DNA of 64,000 nt from Bifidobacterium catenulatum DSM 16992 = JCM 1194 = LMG 11043 (lineage in GTDB: Bacteria; Actinomycetota; Actinomycetes; Actinomycetales; Bifidobacteriaceae). The number at the start of each line of letters is the position of its first letter. Positions within the stretch are counted from its first letter, which is position 1. The translations under genes were made by a program, and so were the position numbers. Shown here one piece after another: positions 19,455 through 28,503 of the stretch. The stretch is from NCBI RefSeq assembly GCF_001025195.1, contig NZ_AP012325.1, positions 558,001-622,000 on the forward strand. The letters run 5' to 3'. The notes beneath the pieces were generated by a model. That model saw only the letters and a list, made by a program, of their open reading frames with translations, was not told the DNA's origin and did no database searches.

Positions 19455-21404
19455 ATGACGCAAGCTGTTGGTTCCGTTGAATCCGTTGGTCCCCGTGCGC
19501 TGGGTGCTCTGAAGCATTATTTCGGATATGACGCCTTCCGTCCCGGTCAAGAAGGCGTAGTCAATGCGATTATCCAAGGTCGTGATGCGCTCGGTGTCAT
19601 GCCCACCGGTGCTGGCAAGTCGATCTGCTACCAGATTCCCGCCACGCTTCTTCCGGGCATGACCATCGTCATTTCCCCGTTGATCTCGTTGATGCGCGAT
19701 CAGGTCGACGCGCTCAACGACGTGGGCATTTCAGCCGCGTTCATCAATACCACGCAAAGTCCCGACGAACAGGATCTGGTGTTCGCACAGGCGTTGTCGG
19801 GACGGATCAGACTGCTGTATGTGGCTCCGGAACGTTTGGAAACCGAACGTTTCCGTACGTTCGCCAGTCGTGTGCCGATTTCTCTGGTCGCCGTTGACGA
19901 AGCGCATTGCGTGTCGCAATGGGGTCAGGATTTCCGTTCGTCATATCTTGGTATCGGCGATTTTCTGAAGGCGTTGCCGACTCGTCCGACGGTTGCCGCG
20001 TTCACTGCGACCGCGACGGAACGGGTGCGCCGCGATATTATCGGAATTCTCGGATTGCGTGATCCGTCCGTCACCGTCACCGGCTTCGACAGGGCTAACC
20101 TGTATTTCGACGTGATCAGGATGGAGAGGAAACATAAGGCTTCGTGGGTGGCTTCGTATATTGCGGATCATCCTGACGAATCCGGCATCGTGTATTGCGC
20201 GACCCGCAAGGAAGTGGAGTCGCTTGCCGAATCATTAAATATCGCCGTGCGCGAGCTGCGTGCGGCGAAAGGTGAGGATGCGACGCGAATCGGCACGATC
20301 GCAGTCGCCTATCATGGCGGTATGTCGGCCGAAACGAGGGGACGGGCGCAACGTGATTTCGTAACCGACCGTGTGCCTGTGGTGGTTGCCACGAATGCGT
20401 TCGGCATGGGCATCGACAAGTCGAACGTGCGTTATGTGATCCACCATAATATGCCGGAATCGATTGAAGCGTACTATCAGGAGGCCGGTCGTGCGGGGCG
20501 TGACGGCGAGCCGAGCCGGTGCACGTTGCTGTGGAACGAATCTGATATTGCTACGAGGCGAAGGCTGCTTGCTTCGGATTATGAGAACGAGCGTTTGACC
20601 GCCGAAGAGCAGGAGGTCGTGCGTGCGTCGAAACGGCGTCTGCTCAACGCCATGATCGGTTATTGCCGTACCACGGATTGTCTGCACGAGTATATGACCA
20701 GGTATTTCGGTGAGGCCGGGGGAGCGGCCGTCCGTGATGACGGCATGTGCGTGGGAGGATGTGCGAACTGCGGGAATACGTTTGAAACCGTTGACGTCAC
20801 GGATATCGCGCGGGCCATCAGCCGCTGCGTGCATGACGTGAACCAGAAGGTCGGTTCGGGGAAGATCGTCAAAGTGCTGCGGGGATCGAAAGCGCAGGAT
20901 TTGAACTATCTCCATCCTGCCGATCTGCCGACATACGGCATGTTGAGCGAGACTTCGGAGGCACGGATTCGTGACGTGCTCAGCCAGATGGCGACGGATG
21001 GTTTTCTTTCCATTTCGGAAGGCTCCATGCCGATCGTTCGCTTTGGTGAACGTGCGGCGGAAACGGTCGCACCGAATTTTCATTATGAAATCAAGAAGAT
21101 CGAACGGAAGCACGCTGCGAAACGTGCGGAATCGCCGTCCGTAGGCTCTCAGGCTATGGGATCGTATGTGCCGGGCGACGGAGACGAGGAATTGTTCGCC
21201 AAACTGCGTGCGTTGCGGCTTGACATTGCCCGCGAACTCGGTAAACCCCCGTATATCGTCTTTTCCGATAAAACGTTGCGCGATATGGTGCGTGTCAGGC
21301 CGGTCACTGGCGAGCAATTCTCGCAAGTCAACGGCGTTGGTGCGCTCAAATTGGAAGCGTATGGCGAACGGTTCATGGAAGTGATCCGCGATTTCGCTGC
21401 ATGA
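19455..21404 (+). CDS. recQ: ATP-dependent DNA helicase RecQ
   Basis: This superfamily 2 helicase unwinds duplex DNA 3' to 5' in recombination and repair. It has about 649 residues from ATG 19455; an in-frame ATG at 19431 is possible, and neither has a clear ribosome site. Motif I is GAGKS and motif II is DEAHCVSQWGQDFR, where the aromatic-rich loop has Gln in place of the E. coli His, as in other actinobacteria. The zinc-binding cysteines lie in CRTTDCLHEYM and CVGGCANC, followed by the RQC winged helix and a C-terminal HRDC domain (about the last 75 residues). luxS follows at 167 bases. Confidence 0.93.
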   Translation: MTQAVGSVESVGPRALGALKHYFGYDAFRPGQEGVVNAIIQGRDALGVMPTGAGKSICYQIPATLLPGMTIVISPLISLMRDQVDALNDVGISAAFINTTQSPDEQDLVFAQALSGRIRLLYVAPERLETERFRTFASRVPISLVAVDEAHCVSQWGQDFRSSYLGIGDFLKALPTRPTVAAFTATATERVRRDIIGILGLRDPSVTVTGFDRANLYFDVIRMERKHKASWVASYIADHPDESGIVYCATRKEVESLAESLNIAVRELRAAKGEDATRIGTIAVAYHGGMSAETRGRAQRDFVTDRVPVVVATNAFGMGIDKSNVRYVIHHNMPESIEAYYQEAGRAGRDGEPSRCTLLWNESDIATRRRLLASDYENERLTAEEQEVVRASKRRLLNAMIGYCRTTDCLHEYMTRYFGEAGGAAVRDDGMCVGGCANCGNTFETVDVTDIARAISRCVHDVNQKVGSGKIVKVLRGSKAQDLNYLHPADLPTYGMLSETSEARIRDVLSQMATDGFLSISEGSMPIVRFGERAAETVAPNFHYEIKKIERKHAAKRAESPSVGSQAMGSYVPGDGDEELFAKLRALRLDIARELGKPPYIVFSDKTLRDMVRVRPVTGEQFSQVNGVGALKLEAYGERFMEVIRDFAA

Positions 21405-21570
21405 ATCATGTGACGTGTCAGCTTGAGGAATAATCGTATCGATTATTGCAAAACCCTGCGTTTTATATGATACGTAACACGTTATCGGCAACATGTATGG
21501 CGGTGAGGTTGACGTATGCCGGCAAAACGGCGACAGTAGAGACGAACAGTTGTTGAAGAAAGGATTGATG

Positions 21571-22056
21571 ATGGCAGAAGACAAGCCGGTTGTGGAAAGC
21601 TTCCAGCTCGACCACACCAAGGTGAAGGCTCCGTATGTGCGTTATATCGACACGCAGACCGGTCCGAATGGCGATGTGATTTCTAATTATGATTTGCGTT
21701 TGGTGCAGCCGAATGAGAATGCGATTCCGACCGGTGGCCTGCACACCATCGAACATACGATTGCGGTGCTGCTGCGTGAACGTATCGACGGTTATATCGA
21801 TTGTTCTCCGTTCGGCTGCCGTACCGGTTTCCATCTATTGACGTGGGGTGAGCATTCCACGGAAGAAGTGGCGCTCGCGTTGAAGGAGGCGTTGGAATTC
21901 ATCGCATATGAGGCCACATGGGATGACGTTCCTGCCACCACCATCGAAAGCTGCGGCAATTACCGCGACCATAGCTTGTTCACGGCGAAGGAATGGTGTA
22001 AGGATATTCTCGCCAAGGGCATCAGCTCTGACGCGTTTGAGCGCCGCCTAGTCTGA
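21571..22056 (+). CDS. luxS: S-ribosylhomocysteine lyase
   Basis: This enzyme splits S-ribosylhomocysteine into homocysteine and the autoinducer-2 precursor DPD, as part of the activated methyl cycle. It has 161 residues. The metal site is HTIEH (about residues 57-61) plus Cys in [10 protein letters not shown], and the catalytic Cys lies in [18 protein letters not shown] at 21556 serves ATG 21568 or 21571. The homocysteine it releases is the substrate of the nearby cystathionine beta-synthase-like enzyme, so the block forms a recycling route. A TATGAT box at 21466-21471 may belong to its promoter. Confidence 0.96.
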   Translation: MAEDKPVVESFQLDHTKVKAPYVRYIDTQTGPNGDVISNYDLRLVQPNENAIPTGGLHTIEHTIAVLLRERIDGYIDCSPFGCRTGFHLLTWGEHSTEEVALALKEALEFIAYEATWDDVPATTIESCGNYRDHSLFTAKEWCKDILAKGISSDAFERRLV

Positions 22057-22163
22057 TTCGCGTGCGATTGCACGTCTGTTTTCGAGCATATTGCGAATAC
22101 TGTGCCGTGGGCATGGTATTTTTGACGCTCGGAAGAAGACAAGGTGATGCAAAGGTGAATGAG

Positions 22164-22700
22164 ATGGGTGAGGAGAGCGTCATTACCTCTGAACGGCGGT
22201 TCCGTCGTGCCACTATGGCCGATTTGCCGACCATGCTGAAGATTTATGAGCATGCCCGCAAGTTGATGGCCTCCAATGGCAATCCCACGCAGTGGGGTGA
22301 TAAGTTCCCGCGTGAGGAAGTGGTTCGTGACGATGTCGAATCACAGCGCACCGTGTTGCTTGTCGATACGGTTGATGGCGAGGAACGTGTGCTAGCCCAG
22401 TTCGCATTGTGCCCGGGCATCGACCCGACATATGTGAATATCGATGGTGCCTGGCTGGATGACGATCCGTATGTGACCATCCATCGGATCGCCTCGTCGG
22501 GTCTCGCCAAGGGTGCGGCGAAGGACTGCATCAACTGGTGCATCGAACATTACGGCAATGTGCGCGCGGATACGCATCCCAACAACAAGGCCATGCAGCA
22601 TGTGCTCGAATCGAATGGTTTCGCGCGCTGCGGCTTGATTCAGTTGCTTGACAGGCCGTCCGACACCACGCGTATCGCCTATCAGCGTCATGAATGGTGA
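22164..22700 (+). CDS. GNAT family N-acetyltransferase
   Basis: This 178-residue acetyl-CoA-dependent acyltransferase has an unknown acceptor. The start ATG 22164 follows AAAGG at 22151. Visible family features are the N-terminal beta strand and helix (RRATMADLPTMLKIYEHAR), and the C-terminal NVRADTHPNNKAMQHVLESNGF stretch, split by the conserved asparagines of the acetyl-CoA fold. The central region IHRIASSGLAKG replaces the usual phosphate-binding loop pattern R/QxxGxG/A with SSGLAKGAAK. It sits alone between luxS and a convergent amino-acid permease. Confidence 0.8.
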   Translation: MGEESVITSERRFRRATMADLPTMLKIYEHARKLMASNGNPTQWGDKFPREEVVRDDVESQRTVLLVDTVDGEERVLAQFALCPGIDPTYVNIDGAWLDDDPYVTIHRIASSGLAKGAAKDCINWCIEHYGNVRADTHPNNKAMQHVLESNGFARCGLIQLLDRPSDTTRIAYQRHEW

Positions 22701-22785
22701 GATTTTCGGATTTGTATGGATTGGTGTCAATCAATATAAATTCATCGCAAACAATTGTAAATAGTCTTCGCTATCGAGAAGCAAA

Positions 22786-22825
22786 AATCCCGTTGAATAT
22801 CGTATTTCAGATGTTCAACGGGATT
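22786..22825. terminator. Hairpin terminator
   Basis: AATCCCGTTGAA at 22786 pairs with TTCAACGGGATT ending near 22825. It is located between the convergent acetyltransferase and amino-acid permease genes. Confidence 0.7.
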
Positions 22826-22840
22826 GTTATATCCGATTGT

Positions 22841-22886
22841 GTTGCTTTTGATATATGTCTTACGAAAGATATATATCAAAAGCAAC
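22841..22886. terminator. Second hairpin in the convergent gap
   Basis: A 16-base perfect inverted repeat (GTTGCTTTTGATATAT and complement) with a 14-base loop lies just after the permease stop. It probably terminates the minus-strand gene. Confidence 0.7.
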
Positions 22887-22900
22887 AGTATTGCCGGTTT

Positions 22901-24328
22901 TTAGAACAGTCCTGGCTCGTTCAATGCGGAATGCTTGCGGCTGTACACGAAATACACGATCAAACCAAGGGCGAACCAGATTGCGAAACGCACCCAAGTC
23001 TCCCAATTCAAACCGCAAATCAGAATGAAGCAGAAAATGATCGCGCAGATTGGCGTGAATGGCACGCCCGGAGCGCGGAAGCCACGGTGTGCGTCCGGCT
23101 GGGTCTTACGCATCCACAGAATGCCCGCGGACACGATGATGAACGCCGACAGCGTACCGATGTTCACCAATTCGAACAGTACGTTGATGTTGATGAAACC
23201 GCCGGCGATGGCCGTTAGAATACCGAAGAACCATGTACCTTTGAACGGGGTGCGATACTTCGGGTGCACTTCGCCGAAGAACTTCGGGAACAGGCCGTCG
23301 CGGCTCATGGCATAGCAGATGCGGGACTGGCCGTACAGCTGCACCAGCATCACTGTGGTCATGCCGATCAGAGCGCCAAGATTGACAATGAACGCCAGCC
23401 AGTTGAGGCCGGTTTCGAGAATCACGCCGGCTACCGGAGCGTCAATGAAGTTCGCGAACTCCTTGTATGGCACCACACCGGTCATAATCAGCGTCATGAT
23501 GATGTACAGCACAGTCGACACGGCCAACGAAATAAGAATGCCGCGCGGCAGTGTCTTGTTCGGATTGATGGTCTCCTCGGCGGAGGAGGAGACGGCGTCG
23601 AAGCCGATGAAGCTGAAGAACACGATCGACGCGGCCGGAACAATGCCGTACGGCTGTGTGGAGCCCGGCTGGAACGTGTAAATGCCGTACGGGGAGAACG
23701 GCTTCCAATTAGCAGGATTGATATACCAGACGGTGCATACGATGAACAGCACGATGATGGCCAGTTTGATCATCACCATAATATCGTTGGTTTTCTTCGT
23801 CTGGTTGATGCCAATGGACAGCACCCAAGTGATGATGAGCACGATTGCGAAACCAGGCAGGTTGAAGTATGTGGTTACGCCTGGCGTGGTGCCGTATGCC
23901 GCGGTCAGTTCAACTGGTAGATGCAAGCCGAAACCTTCCAACAGTTTGTTGAAATATCCGGACCATCCGGCGGACACGGTGGCCGCCTGCAATGCGTATT
24001 CCAAAATCAAATCCCAGCCGATCACAAACGCGATCAGCTCGCCGAACGCCAAATACGCGTACGAATATGCGGAACCGGACACTGGTGCCATTGCGGCGAA
24101 CTCCGCATAGCACAATCCTGCGAAACCGCAGCAGACTGCGGCCAGAAGGAAGGAGACGCACAATGCCGGACCTGCGGTGAGGGCGCCCTTGCCGGTAAGC
24201 ACGAAAATGCCAGTGCCGATGATGGCGCCGATTCCCAGCATGGTAAGGTCAAACGTTTTCAATGTGCGCTTCAGCGGAGTTGACTCGGACACGAGCTGGT
24301 CCACTGACTTTTTGCGAAAAAGATCCAT
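22901..24328 (-). CDS. APC-family amino acid permease
   Basis: This is a secondary amino-acid transporter of the amino acid-polyamine-organocation superfamily, 475 residues with about 12 to 13 membrane helices. The conserved first-helix substrate motif GIGAIIGTGIFVLTG (about residues 32-46) and the FIGFDAVSSSAEET stretch (about 236-249) match the cationic amino-acid transporter/YfnA-type branch. The N terminus LFRKKSVDQL is typical of that branch. It is transcribed divergently from alr. The substrate cannot be deduced. Confidence 0.88.
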   Translation of the reverse strand: MDLFRKKSVDQLVSESTPLKRTLKTFDLTMLGIGAIIGTGIFVLTGKGALTAGPALCVSFLLAAVCCGFAGLCYAEFAAMAPVSGSAYSYAYLAFGELIAFVIGWDLILEYALQAATVSAGWSGYFNKLLEGFGLHLPVELTAAYGTTPGVTTYFNLPGFAIVLIITWVLSIGINQTKKTNDIMVMIKLAIIVLFIVCTVWYINPANWKPFSPYGIYTFQPGSTQPYGIVPAASIVFFSFIGFDAVSSSAEETINPNKTLPRGILISLAVSTVLYIIMTLIMTGVVPYKEFANFIDAPVAGVILETGLNWLAFIVNLGALIGMTTVMLVQLYGQSRICYAMSRDGLFPKFFGEVHPKYRTPFKGTWFFGILTAIAGGFININVLFELVNIGTLSAFIIVSAGILWMRKTQPDAHRGFRAPGVPFTPICAIIFCFILICGLNWETWVRFAIWFALGLIVYFVYSRKHSALNEPGLF

Positions 24329-24572
24329 GGTCTTAATTCCCTAAAAATGGTTTTATATGGGCTGGACCGGACGGATTTCCGGGACTCTGGCACGCCTCAA
24401 ACGCCAGAAATCAAAAGAAGGGCTGAACGCCTCATATACGGGAGGTGTACGCGCCTTATGTAAGGAGAGTGTAAAAACCTGGCGCGGACAAAAACGTGAA
24501 AACCCCGTGAATCGTCTCATCATGTGTGCGCGTCTTTCCAAAGCCGTCACGTGGGAGCGCAACAATAGAGCC

Positions 24573-25931
24573 ATGACTTTCAATGCTGCCCGTGAATGGC
24601 AATTCTCATCCGAACAAGGCAAGGCCAATTATGAGGCCGCCCAAAAGCAATACCCGGCGCAGGCCATCGTCGATATGGCCGCATTGCGAAACAACATGCG
24701 TCATTTGGTGAGCGTGGTTGGCGGTCCGAATTCCGGCACCGCCGTGATGGGCGTGGTCAAGGCCGACGCGTACGGGCATGGTCTTATTCCGGCCGCGCTC
24801 GCGGCACTTGCGGGAGGTGCGACCTGGCTGGGCACGGCGCAATCGCATGAGGCACTGCTGCTGCGCAAGGCGGGCATCGGGCCGGACCGCTGCCACATTC
24901 TGACATGGGTATATAACGGCATGGCCGTGCCTTTTGACGAGCTGATCGACAATGATATCGATATTTCCGTAGGCTCATTGCCGGGCATTGACGGCGTTGC
25001 GGCCGCGGCGCGTCGTCTTGGGAAAACCGCTCGTGTACACGTGAAGGTCGATTCCGGTTTCGGACGTAATGGATTCACTCCGGCCACGTTCGATGCGGCG
25101 CTCGCCAAGCTGGTGCCTCTTGCTAAGGAGGGTGTGCTGCATATTGTTGGACAGTGGAGCCACTTGGCGGTGGCCGACGCTCCCGACGTGCCTGAATTCG
25201 TAGCGTCCACTGATAGGCAGGTCGAGAATTTCAAGGATTTCACCCGTCGCATGGAAGTTGCCGGCATTGCGCCGGAGATTCGTCATCTTGCTAATACGGC
25301 GGCCACGCTTTCGCGCCCGGAGATTCATTTTGAGCTTACCCGCCCGGGTATTGGCTTGTATGGTTATGAGGCTGATCCGGCCATGGGCACGCCTGGCACG
25401 TATGATTTGACGCCGGCCATGACATTGCAGGCGCAGCTTGGCACGGTCAAGGATGTGGAGGCGGGCCATGGCATTTCCTATGGCCGCACGTACCTGACTC
25501 CTACAGACACATCTACCGCGATCGTGCCTGTAGGCTATGCGGACGGCATTCACCGTTCCGCTTCCGGTTTCGATATGGAAGGCGCGAAGCATGTGATCAA
25601 ACCTGGTGGTCCGGTGCGTGTGATGACTACGGAAGGTCCGCGCCTGTACCGTGTGTCTGGCCGCGTGTGCATGGATCAGTTCATGCTTGACCTGCACGGT
25701 TCTGCGGAAAAGCTTGGCGTGCATGAGGGCGACACCGTGCAGCTGTTCGGTCCGGGCCGTGGTGAGGATTATGCCGAACCGACCGCTGACGATTGGGGTC
25801 GTGCCGCAGGCACTATCAGCTACGAGATCTTCACCTGTCTGTGCAACCGCATTCCGCGCCTGTACGAGCACGCCACCGACGTGCTGTCGGCCGAGGATCT
25901 CGCCAAACTCAATCCCGCAACCATTCTGTAA
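24573..25931 (+). CDS. alr: Alanine racemase
   Basis: This PLP enzyme interconverts L- and D-alanine and supplies D-alanine for peptidoglycan. It has 452 residues from ATG 24573. A longer in-frame reading goes upstream but lacks homologous character. The PLP lysine is Lys63 in VVKADAYGHG. The second catalytic region is near SYGRTYLTP and VCMDQFMLDL in the C-terminal beta domain. A perfect 12-base stem terminator follows. The N-terminal 30 residues are an extension compared with the minimal family length. Confidence 0.94.
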   Translation: MTFNAAREWQFSSEQGKANYEAAQKQYPAQAIVDMAALRNNMRHLVSVVGGPNSGTAVMGVVKADAYGHGLIPAALAALAGGATWLGTAQSHEALLLRKAGIGPDRCHILTWVYNGMAVPFDELIDNDIDISVGSLPGIDGVAAAARRLGKTARVHVKVDSGFGRNGFTPATFDAALAKLVPLAKEGVLHIVGQWSHLAVADAPDVPEFVASTDRQVENFKDFTRRMEVAGIAPEIRHLANTAATLSRPEIHFELTRPGIGLYGYEADPAMGTPGTYDLTPAMTLQAQLGTVKDVEAGHGISYGRTYLTPTDTSTAIVPVGYADGIHRSASGFDMEGAKHVIKPGGPVRVMTTEGPRLYRVSGRVCMDQFMLDLHGSAEKLGVHEGDTVQLFGPGRGEDYAEPTADDWGRAAGTISYEIFTCLCNRIPRLYEHATDVLSAEDLAKLNPATIL

Positions 25932-25979
25932 GGCAACGGGCGTGGGAAACAAGGCACGCCGTGAAAGTCAATATGGTGG

Positions 25980-26015
25980 GCGCGGCACGTTCGATGGTTG
26001 GTCAACGTGCCGCGC
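25980..26015 (+). terminator. Terminator after alr
   Basis: GCGCGGCACGTT and its perfect complement AACGTGCCGCGC flank a 12-base loop, followed by TTGCTGTT. It ends 21 bases before the dnaG start. Confidence 0.7.
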
Positions 26016-26036
26016 TTGCTGTTAAGGTGGTGAGCT

Positions 26037-28118
26037 ATGCCAGGAATGATTCTGAAGGAAGATATCGAAAAAGTTCGCGCCACTGCCGATCTGTATGACA
26101 TTGTGTCCGCGACGGTTTCGCTCAAGCCTTCCGGAACTGGCGCTTATGTAGGGCTGTGCCCTTTCCACGATGAAAAAACGCCAAGTTTTTCCGTGCGCCC
26201 GGCGTTGGGTGTATGGCATTGCTTCGGTTGTGGCCTCGGCGGTGACGTGTTCGGCTATGTTGAACATCAGGAGAACGTCGACTTCCGTGACGCCGTCGAG
26301 CTTTTGGCCGACAAATACCATATCGAATTGCATTATGACCAGTCGAACGCCAAGAAGGAGCATACTGGTTCAAAACGTGCTCGCCTGCTGGAAGCCAATG
26401 AGGCCGCGCAGGAGTTTTTCGTATCGCAGCTGATGACTAAAGACGCGCTCGCCGCACGTAAATTGCTTGATGGTCGTAACTTCAGCCAGGCCGATTGCCA
26501 GCGTTTCGGTTGCGGATACGCTCCGCAAGGTTGGGACAATCTGGTTCGGTACTTGGCCGGCAAAGGTTTCACGCAGCAGGAGATGCTGGACGCGGGATTG
26601 GCTCGCCAAGGCCAGCATGGGGTGTACGACTATTTTCGTGGCCGCGTAACATGGCCGATTCGCGATTCGACCGGTCGTGCGCTTGGTTTTGGCGCACGCA
26701 AATTATATGAGGACGATTCGATCGGCGCGAAATACATCAATACGCCGGATACGGCGTTGTACCGCAAAAACCAGGTGCTGTATGGCATTGATATGGCGAA
26801 GGCTGCGATCGTCAAGAAACGTCAGGTGGTGATCGTCGAAGGCTATACCGACGTGATGGCCATGCATCTGGCCGGAGTCGACACCGCGATTGCCACATGC
26901 GGTACCGCGTTCGGTGCGGAACATGCCAAAATCGTACGTCGTCTTATCGCCGACGATTCGTTGGGCGCGGTGCAGCTGATTGGTCCATTGAAGGTTGATG
27001 GGCAGCAATTGAGTTCCCGCATCGTGTTCACCTTCGATGGTGATGCCGCCGGGCAGAAGGCCGCGATTCACGCATTCGGATTGGATGCCGCGTTTTCGAC
27101 GCAGGCGTTCGTCGCCGTGGCTGATGACAATCTCGATCCATGCGATCTGCGCATCAAACGTGGCAATGAGGCGGTTCGCGCGCTTATTGCGAATGCCGAG
27201 CCATTGTATGATTTCGTGATCAAAACAGCTATCGGGCGTTTTGACACCACCTATACCACGGGGCAAATGGGGGCAGTCAAGGCCGTGGCACCGCTGATCG
27301 CGCAGATTCGCGACCGTTCGCTGCTTGACTTGTATTCACGCAAGGCGGTACGCCAAATCGGCGTCGATCTCGATATCATGCAGCGCGAAGTGCGTGACGC
27401 CCGCCGCAAACTCAATGTGCGGGACGAGGATGCGTATGCGCCGAAACGTCGCTTTGCCGCCAATGCCGCAGCGGCGGAACCTCGCATGGAGCAGGGCGTG
27501 AATCCATATGCGAATCCTTCCGCGCGCAAGGCGTTGGAACATCGTGACGCCGCGGAACAATCCTATTACCGTATCGACGATGCCGTGTTCATCTGCGAAC
27601 AGCAGTTCATGGCGACCCTGATACAGGTGCCGCTCGCCGTGGATCCGACATTGTTCGCCAGCCTCACGCTGTCGAGCTTCATGACCCCTGTATTCCGTAC
27701 GCTGTTCCAAGCCATCGCTGCGGCCGGCGGTCTGCCGTCCACAGATACCCCGCAAGGACTGTGGATGCATAATCTCACCAAAGCAGGCGGACCGATGCTG
27801 GAATCCGTAATCAACGAGCTTGCCGTCATGCAACTACCGTTGCCGCCGAGCGACGCCGATACGGAACGCGCGTCGCAACAATCGCAAGAAATCAACGTGC
27901 AATTGCGCAAGCCGACCGATGATGAGCGCAGATATGCGTCCGAACTCATCATTCGGCTGCTTGACACGGGCATCATGCGCAGGATCGGTGCGGACAAGCG
28001 TCGCATGGCGCAACTGCCGGATGGTGCCGAGAAAATCGAGCTGCTCGGTCAGATCACTAAACTTGAGACCTTGCGTAAGGATCTGCAGGCGAGGGTGTTT
28101 GGCAATAACGTCGCCTGA
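26037..28118 (+). CDS. dnaG: DNA primase
   Basis: This enzyme synthesises RNA primers for replication and works with DnaB. It has 693 residues. The N-terminal zinc ribbon is CPFH (residues 41-44) plus CFGC (62-65). The catalytic core includes the TOPRIM Glu in VIVEGYTDVMAMH (about 265-277) and the metal-binding DGD in FTFDGDAAGQK. A C-terminal helicase-interaction region follows. AAGGTGG lies before ATG 26037. An insertion between the TOPRIM strands (around GPLKVDGQQLSS) separates the two metal motifs, as in other actinobacterial primases. Confidence 0.96.
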   Translation: MPGMILKEDIEKVRATADLYDIVSATVSLKPSGTGAYVGLCPFHDEKTPSFSVRPALGVWHCFGCGLGGDVFGYVEHQENVDFRDAVELLADKYHIELHYDQSNAKKEHTGSKRARLLEANEAAQEFFVSQLMTKDALAARKLLDGRNFSQADCQRFGCGYAPQGWDNLVRYLAGKGFTQQEMLDAGLARQGQHGVYDYFRGRVTWPIRDSTGRALGFGARKLYEDDSIGAKYINTPDTALYRKNQVLYGIDMAKAAIVKKRQVVIVEGYTDVMAMHLAGVDTAIATCGTAFGAEHAKIVRRLIADDSLGAVQLIGPLKVDGQQLSSRIVFTFDGDAAGQKAAIHAFGLDAAFSTQAFVAVADDNLDPCDLRIKRGNEAVRALIANAEPLYDFVIKTAIGRFDTTYTTGQMGAVKAVAPLIAQIRDRSLLDLYSRKAVRQIGVDLDIMQREVRDARRKLNVRDEDAYAPKRRFAANAAAAEPRMEQGVNPYANPSARKALEHRDAAEQSYYRIDDAVFICEQQFMATLIQVPLAVDPTLFASLTLSSFMTPVFRTLFQAIAAAGGLPSTDTPQGLWMHNLTKAGGPMLESVINELAVMQLPLPPSDADTERASQQSQEINVQLRKPTDDERRYASELIIRLLDTGIMRRIGADKRRMAQLPDGAEKIELLGQITKLETLRKDLQARVFGNNVA

Positions 28119-28503
28119 ATATCTGTCGTGTACTTGAGTTTCTGCCGCGTGCCAGAACGTCCGATAACCCCCGAATGTCTTTGCCTTGCACTTGGATCTG
28201 CCGCATATACGAGCGTTGCATGAATAGCCGGCGAACATGCGGTGAACGAGGCGAGAATACTTAACGAATTCTTAGTTGACATACAGTGTCTTTCGGCGTG
28301 TTTTGCAATTGCAAAACAGTTTTGCCGGTTTGCAAAGGTAAAGAACAGTAGGGCGTAGTGGCTGAAAAACATTGGAATGGTCGGAAAAATCGTATGCCAA
28401 GGGCATGTACTACGCGTTTTTTCGGGTAAAGTGAATACGGCGTTTCTTGAGAAAATCGCCCGGGTCTGCAAACGGTTTGCAAACTGGATTCACGGAGGAA
28501 TGA
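28119..28503 (+). promoter_or_regulatory. Intergenic control region with repeated TTTGCAA palindromes
   Basis: These 385 bases hold no gene that I can support. A perfect -35 box, TTGACA, is at 28276-28281. An 18-base perfect palindrome, GTTTTGCAATTGCAAAAC, lies at 28300-28317 where the -10 would be. A related GGTTTGCAAAGG follows at about 28327, and TGCAAACGGTTTGCA is at 28467-28481, just before the transporter start. This looks like a repressor-controlled promoter. Confidence 0.5.

Noticed and set aside
22841..22886. Inverted repeat as an insertion-sequence end or attachment site
   Set aside because: It lies between two convergent stops, has no partner copy in the window and no target duplication. 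A terminator is the simpler reading.
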